The position numbers and the translations under genes were made by a program. DNA of 64,000 nt. Origin: Diaprepes abbreviatus (Eukaryota > Arthropoda > Insecta > Coleoptera > Curculionidae). Under the pieces are notes generated by a model. The model did not search any database and had not been told where the DNA came from. It saw only the letters and a program-made list of their open reading frames with translations. The stretch is from the NCBI GenBank assembly GCA_034092305.1, contig JASJET010000131.1:2204001-2268000 (forward strand). Reading direction: 5' to 3'. Positions 10,895-22,479 of this stretch are shown piece by piece; the first letter of the stretch is position 1, and each line of letters begins with the position of its first letter.

Positions 10895-11400
10895 TTAAGG
10901 GTTTAGAAACTAAATAAAAATACTCCTGGAAGATGAGACAACAAAAGCACCGCCAGAAATAGAAAACATTTTAGGACTAAGCATAATAACGGATGAAGTG
11001 AGACTAGCCCTCGAGCTAGTAAAAAAGGAAAAATCTGAGTGCCCGACAATGCAGAATTTCTTGAACTATTGAATGATCATGGAATTAGATGGATAACCAA
11101 TATATTTAATCACATATATGATACCTTAAAAATACCAAAGGGTTGGCTAAAATCGGATTTTATTGCCATTCCCAAAAAAAATCGTACCATCAGCCTCCTA
11201 AGTTATCTACTTATATATTTACTTCTTAAAACAATACACCAAAGAATATATGTAAACTAAACGACGTCTGGAATACAATTTGGTTTCAGAGATGCCGTTG
11301 GAACAGGAGAAGCCCTGTTTTGTCCACCAGTTCTGTTTCAAAGATGCAAAGATGAAAATGGTTGTCGATGACAACTACCAGTCTTTTTCGTACGACAATG
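10895..11400 (+). mobile_element. LINE reverse-transcriptase fragment (RTE-like)
   Basis: The plus strand reads in pieces as the fingers region of a non-LTR RT: ITDEVRLALELVKKEKS, PDNAEFLELLNDHGIRW, IPKGWLKSDFIAIPKK, ISLLS...KTIHQRIY, then, after a stop, QFGFRDAVGTGEALF and VLFQRC. The same sequence blocks occur in the minus-strand LINE at 60961-62391. The fragment stops directly at the (AT)n tract at 11409, before any catalytic YADD box. It is an inactive remnant with stops and frameshifts. Confidence 0.8.
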
Positions 11401-11406
11401 TAACAA

Positions 11407-11408
<2 letters not shown>

Positions 11409-11464
<56 letters not shown>
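11409..11464. repeat. (TA)n microsatellite
   Basis: About 28 TA units immediately after the truncated LINE RT fragment. Confidence 0.98.
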
Positions 11465-11465
<1 letters not shown>

Positions 11466-14400
11466 TATTTAAATTTGGAATTTCACAAGAAATCCCGTAC
11501 GGCTCGCTATCTGTATGCATCGGTTTTAACCGGAGTTGCAGTTTCGCCAGATTTATATATCGGTATCCTTGATCGATTTACGTGCCCGATAATCTGTTTC
11601 TCTTACAGTTTCGGTGAATAACATTGAATCTTGGCGTTACGTCATGTCGAATGTTTTTCCAATAATTAGGACATAGTTTCAAAATATCTCCTGAAATATG
11701 CATTTTGACAAGTCTAGTATTGATATTTTGAGCGAATTCAGCATTTCCTTAGTAACTGGTCATACTAGCAGTATTGTAGAAGTCATAAAGATTAAAAAAT
11801 CAGTGATCATCTGTGTGTTTTATTATGTGATATGATCAATCTACACTAAAATCAGGTATCAATATTCGGTATTTTTAATTACAGTCGTCTAGTTCAATAA
11901 ATTAAATTATTTCTATTTTACGTGCGTAAAGGCTGGTATTTTCCTTTTGTTCCAGGGCCCAGCATTTTAAAACATATAAGTTATTTCAAGTTTTGTCCAG
12001 CATTTAAAGCATTGAAATCATTTATTAAAGCTTTACTTCAGCTTCTGCAAGCTATTATCCTAGTCGTAAAGCTTTACGACAGTTTTTTATTCCTTGTTTT
12101 CAAAGCTTTGCCGGCCTTAATAGAAATACTACATATTTCTTCGAAGCTAACCACTTCTGCTGGCGAATATGTTGAGTTTGATTCCCTTATGGCCACATAT
12201 ATCAAACTACTCACAAGGAGATATTAAAACATCCGAGAGCCGTTTTGATTTCAAGTATCCTTTTAGCCGAAATTATCTTTTAGTGACTGCGTCCCGATAG
12301 CAAGTACTCACAAACATATAAGTAGTATTGTTTGAATTTGTAAGAAAAAGAACCACAGAATCGTGTTGTAAAGGAAATTGCAATTTTCGTTGCAAAACTA
12401 TATCCTTTTTGCTTTATTATTTATAGCTACAGCTAACACGTTTATGTCATTTTTGATTTATTATTTTCAACTACAGCTAACAAGTATTTTTATTAAAGTA
12501 AATTTCCTAATTTAATAAAAGTATCTTGAGTGTTATTTGGATAATCTGAAAAGTCTGTCTGTAGAGACTAAGTCTTCTCAGAGTTACCATTTTATCAATT
12601 TCAAGCTACAGATGGCGCATTAAATTTAAACATTCGGTAAGAGTAACTTCAGGAAGTGCTGTTTTGCATTTTGTAGCAAGTGAATCATAAAAACCCCGCC
12701 CATATATAATTGCCACCACAATAAGAGCTAGCTGAGTCAGGCACTTTGGATTTTTCAGAAAATAGAACTTAACATTATTAACTTATTTTAATCATAAAGA
12801 CTATTCAGTGAGTAAGTAATTAAGCAATAAGTTTTATGTCAACAACGTTTTAACCGTCAGGATAATAGCATTTTTAAAACTGGAAAAATTTCTTGAAGAA
12901 AAATATCAAATAAAATTTATTTTAAGAATTTCCTCCTGTTGTAAAACAGGCATATTACTTCTAAGACTTTCTTTTGTATGCATTTCTATGTGCTTTAACG
13001 TCTTTATGTAGATTAAAAAATTATTTTTAACTCCCTTAATTGACGTATTAAACCATCTTTTAATTCCTTTTTTTCGTCGTCGATCTTAATTCAGCTCAAT
13101 AACAGAACAAAAAGAGCTTTCTACGTGCTTTACACCTCGAAATAATAGAAAAAAATTACGACAGACACCGCACAACAAAACCGTCCCCGATGAAAGGAGA
13201 TCATAATGCCGAAACCGGGACCTTTTCACGGACTCCATTATTATTTTTATTTAAACTTCCACCAACACAGTTCCCAAAAACAAAGGACAACTTTGGCTTG
13301 TAGTTTTTGCAAACCCAACGGTGTTACGTAAATAATGCGGTATTTAGAAAAATTATTACTGAAGTACTGAAATTGCCGATTTAAAAATGGGAAAAACATA
13401 CAGTTTAATGATTTTTATGATTCAACCTGCAAAATTTTGTGTGCTAGGAAAAATTAGGAATAATAAAATATGTAATATATACTTTAAATAATATGTATCT
13501 ATGGGGGTGGTCATTTCGCTACTACTTCTGGAAGAAATTGTAGGTTTATGATTATATTTTTTGCACTATTAATGTAATTTTGTACTAGTTTTTGAAATAT
13601 TAACCAAATAAAGCTTACTGTGATTATATTTCTTTCTAAAAAATTGATTTAAAGCTCGCAAAATATTTAACATAATGGGTGTCTCAGAATGTTTTTCGTT
13701 TTTGTTTTGATTGTTACGCACCAAATACCGATAGCAGGAGGAGGGGAGTGGTTTCAAACGCTTGATTGATTTTTCAAGTTTAATAGCTATGGAAGATTTC
13801 ACGGAACCACAGCGCGCATTTTGCATACGATCGTTTTAAAGAAACAACGATTCCTACATTGTTTTTCAACGTCTGTACAGCAGCCGGATTCTGTGTCATA
13901 TGGAATTATATTAAAAGTTTTAATTCTACATGTCTGGTAAACTGTGTTGCAAAATAGTCGCCTGATATCGATTATTTCTTTATCACGGTTAAAATTTGAT
14001 CTTAAATTTACTATGGTTAATTTTACCTTCTTTTTGCTAATATTCACGTTTTGGGCAGCATTATATCATTGTCATTAAGCATTTCTCATTTCTTCTTCGC
14101 ATAACAGCCTAATATTCGTTGCATTTTTGAGTCTCATTGCTTTTCGAGCCATTCCCAAATTTCACTTCCTTGCAAATTTTCTTCCCAACTTAATTATTTT
14201 CTTGATCATTCAGTAATTTGCGTATAAGAAATACAGCCCTAATTTAATTCTATTTCAACATGATTTTTAGGTCGGCGACTCTACGTCACTGCTTTAGGTT
14301 ATTTATATTTAAATAGGTTATTGATATTTACCTTTTTTTATTAGTTATCATTTTTTGTGCCGATTATTCCAAATAAAATTGTTACATTTATCTATTTTAG

Positions 14401-15094
14401 TTAAGTTTTCCGGATTTTTTATTTGAAGTATTTTCAAGGGTTTATTTACCTTTTTGTTGGAGTTATGTGACCTTTCCAGCTGACGTTTAGGCAAATTTGC
14501 ATTCTTTTAAGCCGTGGCATGTTGAATTGCTATTTCTGTGGTCATTTTTGGGAGAAAATTTGGATGAGTAACTCATACCGTGTTGCTAATGGCTGAGGGA
14601 AAATTCTTATTTCTTGTTTTAGGGATAAACATTGAAGTTCTATTTGATTTTGAGTCAGAAATGTCAACGACTTATTAGTTAGCGATGCTGTTTAAGCCCA
14701 CTATTTTGAGCTGTCATTTCTTTTGTCGAATTGCTACTTGTTTAAGGTCCCTTTTGTCTCGCGCCCTATGTTGAAGGAAAAAGAAGCTCCTACAGCGCAG
14801 GTTTCGGGCTTCATATAAAATGGCGGGAATTTATCTATCAATCCTACTTTTTCCTGTGAATCATTGCAAAAAAGAGTCAAGAAACTTCCATCCCGTTTTA
14901 TTGCCGCCATCCTGTGGGTTTTGGATGGAGAATTTCGTTTTGCGTACCTCGATAAAGTTTTTGTGATTTGTGATTTTAGTATTTTCTGGCCAGTTTGGCG
15001 TTTTAGTTAGTTATCGAGGTACAAATTGGAAACAGAGATTTCGTCGGCCTCTTCAGCATTGTTATCAGGAATCAGTATGACCCCAGAAAATCGG
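11465..15094. other. Long stretch without a recognisable gene
   Basis: The 101-codon frame at 11922-12227 is rich in AAAGCTTT-like words and shows no known motif. The 85- and 82-codon minus-strand frames at 13.57-14.05 kb are also unrecognised. No element ends were found. Confidence 0.4.
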
Positions 15095-15225
15095 GGTCCA
15101 CCCTTTGGGTCAAAAAATCAAACAGCATATCCACTCTTAGGGATATAAACAACATAGATACACCCTCTGGGCATAAGAACAGTCCAGATCTACCCTTAGG
15201 GAATTCAACAAGTGCACCCTTCAAA
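15095..15225 (-). repeat. 30-bp minisatellite, about five degenerate units
   Basis: The motif TCCACCCTTTGGG / TCCACTCTTAGGG / TACACCCTCTGGG / TCTACCCTTAGGG / TGCACCCTT recurs at roughly 28-30 bp intervals. The period is a multiple of three and the minus-strand frame 15072-15278 stays open across it, giving a repeated decapeptide of the form (K/E/R)G(V/R)xxLFxxP. No function is recognised. Confidence 0.7.
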
Positions 15226-16329
15226 ACACCGTTATGAGTAAAAAGAGTAGAATTAATATTGACATTAATGAGTTTCATTTATCCCGCAGTTTCTTGTCCT
15301 TTACTTTAGTGCGTTGCCTTTTTTTTTTCATTTTTAACATTTTGTGCAGCAAATTAGAGAGCTGAGTTGAACGCTAGGACCAAGCAAAAACGTGGGGGGG
15401 AGTTTCTGAGTTTACCCGGCCAAAAATTCAGTGGCGCCTTTAAAAAAAAATACCCACCCCTACTCTACGACAAAGGGGCTAGCTTGGCACTTTGGTTGCT
15501 AGTGCCGCCTCTAGCTTTCAACGCTGCTCTGTTCGCACGAAACAATCTTTATTAGCGCTTTAAAACAAATACCAGGGTAGCACTTTCGCTAGAAAGCGAG
15601 GTGTCGACACCTTGTGGTTTTCTATTACGCCGCATTGATCTAACTCCATTTCTTGTTCTGAGGTAAAAATAAAAGACAGTCGAATTTTTTAAAATATAAT
15701 TGTCACACTAACTATGGTTCTTCGTATATAGCCCACGTTAAATGATGGAATTTTTAATAGCCATTATCTTGACTACGAGTTGGGAAAGGTATCTGAAATT
15801 CTGCGGTCTTACGGGAAATTATATCAACAATAAATATTCAAAATCCAAAGAAAATATATAAAAAAAAAGCTCGGTTAACCTTAACAACCATCACCAGTAG
15901 TTTTGTCGCCATATTATTGATATGTTGTTCCCATTTAAGTTGTCTGTTCATGGTTACTTCTAAAAACTTCCACTTAAGAATTATTTACCTATCTTAATTT
16001 AGAAGTTGCGTCAGGAAAATACGAATATTAAGCATTTTGTTTTAAAAATATTAATAATCATTTCACGAGCTCATAAGACACTTGTTTTGCTGTTACACTG
16101 TATGCTTTGACGCTGGATTCCAAGTTGGTTGTAAAGGTGGAAGTTGTGATGGGTCCTCTGATTTGTTAACTTCACATGTATGCATCGCTGGGTTGTGCTT
16201 ACATGGTTTCCATGGGTACAAAATGACTGATAAGTAAAATGCAATTATAGCAATTTTTTTTTTCGAATTTTTATAACAACTAATCAGCAATTTTTAAAAT
16301 TTATAAAAACAACTAATAAAGAACGAAAG
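15226..16329. other. No recognisable gene; partly GC-richer
   Basis: 15360-15660 is less AT-rich and holds a 62-codon open frame that I do not recognise. The rest is plain AT-rich DNA. Confidence 0.4.
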
Positions 16330-16367
16330 CTTTCACGGCTTTGGTCACCGTGTCAAATTGGAGGTAT

Positions 16368-16425
16368 TATCCGAAGTTTCGCCTACGATTGCACGAGGCT
16401 TCTTCAGGAATCTTTACTCCAAAAG
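16368..16425 (-). ncRNA. Hammerhead-ribozyme-like motif at the PLE 3' end
   Basis: The minus strand reads CTGAAGA, a stem-loop closed by GCCT/AGGC, GAAAC, a TTCG loop, then GGATA, with an AUA that could be a NUH cleavage triplet. An outer TTGGAG/CTCCAA pairing brackets the core. The inner part of stem I pairs poorly, so activity is doubtful. Its place directly downstream of the GIY-YIG region fits the hammerhead motifs known from PLE terminal repeats. Confidence 0.55.
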
Positions 16426-16439
16426 ATTAGAACACTGAA

Positions 16440-16982
16440 TGACTATCGAGGAGCGTTACAGTCGATTTCCACTTGTGATATAGACTGTAACCTGTATTTC
16501 TATTAATATTATTTGGATATTTAGAAATTTCGCTTGATTCTCTAATTTTACATTTAAAGAAACCAGACCCTGATGCTAGTACCTTAGTTTCTTTTACATT
16601 AACAGTGTGACCTGAGCAATGCTGGTGTTCAGCTAGTTTCTTTGTTTTACATCTGTGATGTACCTGAAGGCTAGTGGATATAGACCGTCCTGTTTAACCT
16701 ACATATACTTTACTACAAGAACAAGGAATCTTGTAAAAGCCTTCTGTTTAAAATGGTATTGCGTCCTTTGGAGAGTTCAAACATTATCCAACTTTCATAC
16801 TTGTGTTGAAAATTGTCCGAATGTTTGATTTTCGGAGAAATGTGGCAATCTTGTCTGTGGATCCATGTATGTAAGGTAAGACAACACTGTCCATAGGAGG
16901 TACTTTTATGACATTTTGCGGAGGAGTTGGGCTTTTATATTTAATAATAAAACGTCTTATATCTTTAGCGTAATATCCGCAT
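16440..16982 (-). pseudogene. PLE linker and GIY-YIG endonuclease region
   Basis: The frame from 16982 reads GYYAKDIRRFIIKY, KVPPMDSVVLPYIHGSTDKI, then TFLRKSNIRTIF. After a shift it gives a GIY-YIG-type core (GFYKIPCSCSKVYVG, TGRSIST), a KKLAEHQHCSGHTVNVKET block and FFKCKIRESSEISKYPNN. GIY-YIG nucleases cut target DNA for PLE insertion. There is a stop just after KVYVG and further lesions downstream, so the copy is inactive. Confidence 0.82.
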
Positions 16983-17842
16983 ATGTAGAGGGATCTACAA
17001 GTGCAGTAAGACTTGAAGGAAGACTGTCAACCTTCTTTACAATCAACAGTGGTCTTAAACAGGGTGATGCGCTGTCTCCACTCCTCTTTAACGTCGCCTT
17101 GGAGAGCATGGTGCAAAAAACCAACACAAAAACACTCCTCTTTAGAAATTAAGGTCCGCGCATCATATTGGCGTTCGCTGATGATATCGATATTGTAGGT
17201 AATACAACTACCAGTGTCAAGGAAGAGTTCTTCAAACTGGAAAATGCCGCAAAGAAAGTTGGCCTACGAATCAATGAAGAAAAAACAAAATATCTGGCTA
17301 CAACAAGAACGGAACGGCGAGACAGAATAGGACAGAACGTGACTATAGACCACTACAATTTTGAAAGGGTCCATCAGTTTAAATATTTGGGAGCTACGAT
17401 CACCTCTGACAACAACATTACACAAGAGATTAACAACAGAATACAAGGAGGCAACCGCTGCTGGTATGGGCTGCAAAAGATAATGAAATCGAAAAATATA
17501 TCCCGCCGCACGAAAATAAGAATATATCAAGTAGTTGTAAGACCGGTAATGATTGAAAATCGCAGAAAGAAGAATGCTTAGAGGGATATACGGACCGGTC
17601 AGGGACAACACCACACAGCAATATAGAACGATAACAAACAAGGAATTGGAGGAACTATACAACCAGCCAGATATACTGACAATAATAAAAGTAGAAAGAT
17701 TAAGATGGGCCGGCCATGTTATGAGACAAACCCTAAACGTCGAACGCGCGGAGGAACTGTTGATGGATCGCAGCAAGTGGAGGCAGATTGTGAAGTCAGC
17801 AAAGACCCACCCCTGGTGAGAGAGAGAGAGAGAGAGAGAGAG
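16983..17842 (+). mobile_element. 5'-truncated LINE inserted in the PLE
   Basis: Plus-strand LINE RT with motifs GLKQGDALSPLLFNVALE (about 17050-17105) and FADDIDIVG, the catalytic box (17171-17197). It continues with the thumb-type KFKYLGATIT region (as HQFKYLGATIT), then, after frameshifts, AERRMLRGIYGPVRD and RLRWAGHVMRQ. The end is a (GA)n tail at 17818-17842. Three overlapping frames (16916-17152, 17168-17581, 17553-17819) are needed to read it, so it is dead. The clade looks RTE/CR1-like. Immediate flanking target duplications were not evident. Confidence 0.88.
17818..17842 (+). repeat. (GA)n tail of the inserted LINE
   Basis: About 12 GA units placed exactly between the LINE coding end and the resumed PLE sequence. 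It is most simply explained as the LINE's 3' simple-repeat tail. Confidence 0.85.
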
Positions 17843-18240
17843 TTGCCTCTCAGAGCATTAGTCAGTTTTTCTATTTCTGATTTCAGTGATTGTTCGTCAC
17901 ATATTGAAAGTGCTCTTCTATGTACCAAAGAGTTTATGACGGATTGTTTTTGAGAAAGATGATGGTGTGACCTTGCATTGAGATATCGATTTGTATGTAT
18001 TGATTTTCTATATACAGAAAGTCCTAATTTACTATTCTCTTTCCGTTGTACTAGTACATCAAGAAAGGGAAGGGCATCATTTTTTTCTGTTTCCATAGTG
18101 AATTTTATGCTAGGGTGTTGTTGATTTCGATGATCCAGGAAATTATAGAGGTTATCTGGGCTATGCGGCCAAACTACGCAAGTATCATCTACATATCTGC
18201 ACCAAAATTTAGGTTTTAGAGGAGCAGAAGATAAGGCGTT
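17843..18240 (-). pseudogene. PLE reverse transcriptase, C-terminal part
   Basis: The minus strand encodes FWCRYVDDTCVVWPHSPDNL (the YVDD active-site box, about 18215-18155). It continues into KFTMETEKNDALPFLDVLVQR, VYRKSIHTNRYLNARSHHH and INSLVHRRALSI, all hallmarks of Penelope-type RTs. It breaks off at LTNALRGN where the LINE begins. Upstream of the YVDD box the similarity fades rapidly. Confidence 0.9.
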
Positions 18241-18295
18241 TTATTTATTGGAAGCTCTTATAATTAATAGACTATCGCCAGTGGTGGTAGAGTCA

Positions 18296-20061
18296 TTCAC
18301 ACATGACGAGATTAAACTTTCTCATTGGTTTTCACTCAGTTCTACTCTAGAGGAACAGGCATGAAAAATAGAATATGATCCATCGCAGAATTCGCCCATG
18401 GGCCCACACAACCAAGCCTGCATGATATTTTATTTAGAAAGAATAAAAATTTTAAATTTTGTGTGGAATATAAAAAGCCTAAATTACTACATTGGACGAT
18501 TTATATCTGGGAAATGACCTAAATAACCTTTAAATGAGAAATTGAAAGTTTAGTACAACGGTCAAGTACGAGTACGACTCGCGCTGCAAGGGTTTCGTAC
18601 CGTCTGACATCATGAGCTATACAAAAATACTGGACCATTTGAACAATGTTTGTTTCCTTAAAAACTAGATGTTAATGTTTCGGTTCGTGTAAGTGGCTAG
18701 TTAAATTTAAGAAAAGTTTTTTTTTTGTATAGTTTTGTATATATGCCAATCGAAAAAATGAAGTTTGTCAGCTATATCGTATAATTTAAATATCTCGAAA
18801 ACTCAAAGACCTACAATCGTCGTTATAGTTTTCCCTGTAAATTTTAAGTGTACTTCTATTACCACTTTCTTAATCGAGATTTTAGATTTACTATTTTCGG
18901 AAACAAAAAGGAAGTGAAATTGATTGTCTCAGAACTTTTCAACAATGTCTCTGAAACTATCTAACAAAAAATTTTACAAAAATATTGTGAAATTCTTATA
19001 ATGTAATTATCCTTTTTAAACGATAGCCTTTCAATCACAGCAAAAAAATTGGGGGTACCAAACTTGACTCTCTTAAACTTTCACAAAAATATTATTCAAG
19101 CTCTCACTATTGGGATTTAGGCCAATAAGTAAGCGTTATTATTATGTTAAATATCAATTTTCGATGTGAAACCTACTCTGAGAAAAAAAGCTGTGACAAA
19201 CAGACCTAAGAAACAGCAGATCGCCGCAGATTTGTAGTTGAAGAATTAAAATAATGTCTGTAGTGTCATCTTGATATTCTTTGACATGCATGACATGAAA
19301 GTTAAAAATATATGTAATTTCTCGGTTTCAATTGATTTCCTATAAATTATATGCTATTTTGCCGAGAACCAAACTTACCAGTAGACTCTATATACATTTC
19401 AATTAATATAGCTTTAACTTCATTCACAAGAGTTTAAGTTACCTTCAACACCAAGTTACCACCTCTCACGTACAAGTACCGCCCTAAACTTGTAAATGCA
19501 TTACATGCACCTGTGATCAGAATACATTTTTTATGTTAGCTCGTATCCTATTACATCTACCGACACTTTACACCATATTCAACCATCAATTTTAATTCTT
19601 CATTGCGTAATTCGAAGAGACGTATTTCCTTTTGCCCGTATTCTATCCCATTGTACATTAAATTTTATAGAATACAAATAATTTTAAGAAATATATGTAG
19701 AACTAAAAGTGCATATTTTATTGCGTAAGGCCGTTAAAATTGAAATTTCTGTATTCAATAGTTTAGTGTCTTTAAATTGGGAATTATTGAGAATCATTTT
19801 CAGTCAGTCCTTTCTAGGAAAGAAGCCAACATTGTAAAAAAAAGTGATTTTCTTAACCGCGTTATCCTAATTTTTAAGAGAAATAAAAAAAAAATTGTCC
19901 AGCGCATTCGCCAAAAGTCATACTCCTAAAATAGAGCTACAATTGTAAGCAACATTAGAGGCTTATGTTTCGGGAACGAGACCACTAAATTAGAAATATT
20001 GTATTTAATATTTCTTTAGTTTTCGAAGCCTGAATGGGCTAAACGAAAAACACAAAATTAA
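18296..20061. other. AT-rich sequence, nothing recognised
   Basis: No protein-like frame, tandem repeat or element terminus was found. Confidence 0.45.
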
Positions 20062-20080
20062 ATTTTAAACAGTTTTTCTT
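20062..20080 (-). repeat. Target-site duplication (left) of the LINE at 20081-21279
   Basis: ATTTTAAACAGTTTTTCTT here corresponds to ATTTTACAGTTTTTCTT at 21280-21296, differing by a 2-bp indel. The pair brackets the LINE. Confidence 0.7.
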
Positions 20081-21279
20081 CTTCTTCTTCTTCTTCTTCT
20101 TTTTCTAGGTAGAACCAAGTTCTGTTATCTACACAATGGCTCATCGATCCTCGTTTGAGGTCGAAATCCAGCTGTCTCTCCATCTTTTGGGGGGCTGTCC
20201 AGGCGCCGTTTGGTGTTTGGTTTCTCCCTCATCACGGTTTTTGCTAGTCTGTCATCGTCTATTCGTTCCACGTGATCTCTCCACTGCCTACGACGGTTTC
20301 GAATCCACTTCACAACATCCCCCACTCCGCTGTCCTCGCGTATTTTTGCGTTTCTTATTCTATCTCTTAAACTTGTTCCCGTGATCATATTCAGCGTTTT
20401 CATTTCTGTGGTTCTCATAATTTGTTTTGTCTTTGTTGTTTCATTTCTTGTTTCTGCGCCGTAGGTCAGTATCGGTCTTACACAGACCTTGTAAATTCCT
20501 GCTTTGCTCTCAACCGTCATATGTTTATTGTTCCAGATTATGTCTCTTAGTTGGCCTGATATCAAGGCCGCTTTGTTGGCTTGTGTTCGTATTTCTTCCG
20601 TTACTGCCCTGTTACTTGTTATATGTGCTCCCAAGTATTTAAACTTCCCAACCTGTTCGATATGTTTGTCATCAACCATTAGTTTGCATCTTACCGGATC
20701 TTTTGCTATTACCATTGCTTTGGTTTTCTTCACAGATATCTTCATATTATACTGTTTGGCTGTTCGATTGAGATGGAAAAGCATTCTTTGTAAGTTATCC
20801 TCGCTATCTACTGTCAAGGCAACATCGTCTGCAAAGCATATAATCTGAACGGTGTTGTGTCCCATTGGGTACCAAATATTTGTGCTTTTTCCCTCATCAA
20901 TGATTTCGTCCATGATAACATTGAAAAGTGTTGGACTTAGGCTATCACCCTGTCTTATTCCTATGGATAGTGGGATTTCCTCTGTTAGAGTGTTATTTGT
21001 TTTAATTACCATGGTGTTTTTAGAATTCAGTTCGTATATTGTGCGTATGATTGCTTCGTCTACTTGTTTTCTTCGCAGTAGTTCTGTTATGTGTTCCAGT
21101 TTGACTCGGTCGAACGCTTGTGTAAAGTCCACAAAACAAATGAACAGCGGTTTATTGTATTCGATAGATTTTTCAACTAGCTGTCTGATAATAAATATAC
21201 CGTCGATAGTAGAGCAGTTATTCCGGAAGCCCTGCTGTTCTTCGCACGCCCCTAACTTGTCTAGGATCCGTTGTGACAT
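20081..21279 (-). mobile_element. Truncated RTE-like LINE with (GAA)n tail and target duplication
   Basis: The copy starts inside the RT fingers at 21279 and ends in a (GAA)n tract (20076-20105 on the plus strand reads CTT repeats). Near-identical flanks of about 17-19 bp lie on both sides. The uninterrupted frame points to recent insertion. Confidence 0.9.
20125..21279 (-). CDS. LINE reverse transcriptase, 5'-truncated, open 384-codon frame
   Basis: RNA-dependent DNA polymerase that would prime on nicked target DNA. Visible motifs are QQGFRNNCSTIDGI (about residue 15), FVDFTQAFDRV (49-59), GIRQGDSLSPTLFN (107-120), the catalytic CFADDVAL (148-155), KISVKKTKAMVI (180-191) and KFKYLGAHIT (212-221). 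These are followed by an RRRQWRDHVERIDDDRL tail typical of RTE-like elements. A complete element would also carry an N-terminal APE endonuclease, which is missing. The ATG at 21279 probably arose at the truncation point with help from flanking DNA. The frame has no stop, but the protein lacks its N-terminal half and is unlikely to mobilise itself. Confidence 0.92.
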   Translation of the reverse strand: MSQRILDKLGACEEQQGFRNNCSTIDGIFIIRQLVEKSIEYNKPLFICFVDFTQAFDRVKLEHITELLRRKQVDEAIIRTIYELNSKNTMVIKTNNTLTEEIPLSIGIRQGDSLSPTLFNVIMDEIIDEGKSTNIWYPMGHNTVQIICFADDVALTVDSEDNLQRMLFHLNRTAKQYNMKISVKKTKAMVIAKDPVRCKLMVDDKHIEQVGKFKYLGAHITSNRAVTEEIRTQANKAALISGQLRDIIWNNKHMTVESKAGIYKVCVRPILTYGAETRNETTKTKQIMRTTEMKTLNMITGTSLRDRIRNAKIREDSGVGDVVKWIRNRRRQWRDHVERIDDDRLAKTVMREKPNTKRRLDSPPKDGETAGFRPQTRIDEPLCR

Positions 21280-21296
21280 ATTTTACAGTTTTTCTT
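21280..21296 (-). repeat. Target-site duplication (right) of the LINE at 20081-21279
   Basis: Partner of 20062-20080. Confidence 0.7.
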
Positions 21297-22479
21297 ATTT
21301 CTCACAAATTAGTGGACGTAGCTTAATTATGCAATATTTATGCAGATCTTAAAAATTTACAGCTGGAAAATTAGATGGAGGGGGAGGGGATTTCGCGAAA
21401 AAAGCGAATAAAAAAATATTGCATTACATATTTAATTGCATCTTTGAAGACCTATTCAGTATTATTCCGAGTTTCGTTTTGTTCAAATTTCTCTTCGGGT
21501 CTGTTTAAATTAATTGCAAATATGTAAAATTTCATAAAAATAGACGCAAAACTGACAAAGTTATAAAAACATACAAATAGATTTATGGACGGACATCACA
21601 AAACCATATAGGTTCCTAGGTGGTAAAGAAACCATAAAAACTGTAGAACCAATAATTTCCAAGATACAGCCGTTTCGTAGTCCGGCTGCATTTTACAAAC
21701 ATTATATTTCTTTTTCCGAAAACTGTTTCCTTCTGTTTGGATATCCACGAATACTGCTCTGTTAACTTTTGGTACATTCAAGAAAATCTTTGCGTGTCCA
21801 CCGACCATAATAACCGCACATCGCACCTCTATGCATACCTAAAAAGCAATATGGGACATGGAACATGGCCGAGGCATCGGTGGCATGGCAGCCATATTGT
21901 TTTACAGTTTTCTTTAATTACAAGAGGCCATAAAAAGCCCGGCTGGCCCTTTGTTAGGCCGCCCCATGGGGCTCCAAAGGTGTTTGGCGACAACACGCAC
22001 TCGCACGGATCAGAGAGAAGAATATGATGCAGTTTGGCGGGGTTCCATTAGAAAAAAACAGAGGTGGACTGGGATGTATTTTTTTTTTATTTAATTTAGA
22101 CAGAAAAAATATTACGATTTCATCAAACATTTACTCCAAAAATTGCTACACATATACGACGTAAATAGTACGTTTATTTGCTTTTGATTTAGTAATTATA
22201 TTTTTTATCCACAGGTTGCGCCGGCATTAAAATAACCTACACAACAAAGACGATGTCGTTCCCAGATCAACCATGCCATGAAACAAAACAATAATATTTT
22301 GTCCACATATTGTTGCTTGTCGGTCTATACTGTCAAAATATCTGCAGTTGTGCATCACCTGAGGTAGCATAGGCGCCGAAATTAATAGTCTACAACATTT
22401 TATCCCGCCTCCTGCTCGGGAAAATACACGTAAACATATTAACGTATTAATATCCGTTACAGCTGTCGCCTATTGCCTG
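21297..22479. other. Unrecognised, with a GC-richer island at 21840-22060
   Basis: 21840-22060 has runs such as CGAGGCATCGGTGGCATGG and GGCCGCCCCATGGGGCTCC that stand out from the AT-rich background. It carries a 96-codon open frame (21737-22027) without a known motif. It could be an exon remnant, a regulatory region or a foreign repeat; I cannot tell. Confidence 0.35.

Larger units (their letters stand above)
16330..18295 (-). mobile_element. Penelope-like element remnant, interrupted by a LINE
   Basis: Read on the minus strand, the element contains a PLE reverse transcriptase end (18240-17843), a linker and GIY-YIG region (16982-16440) and a ribozyme-like 3' flank (16425-16368). A LINE fragment (16983-17842) sits between the first two parts. 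Without it the protein would continue smoothly from ...LTNALRGN into GYYAKDIRRF. The 5' two thirds of the RT are missing or unrecognisable beyond about 18295. Confidence 0.88.

Noticed and set aside
11280..11621. 113-codon frame across the (TA)n tract
   Set aside because: The frame is held open by the microsatellite (Tyr-Ile repeats) and joins unrelated sequence.
15095..15225. CRISPR array
   Set aside because: The units are degenerate with no constant-length unique spacers, and the DNA is eukaryotic in character.
20136..21352. Plus-strand open frames opposite the LINE RT
   Set aside because: Antisense shadows of the 384-codon RT frame.
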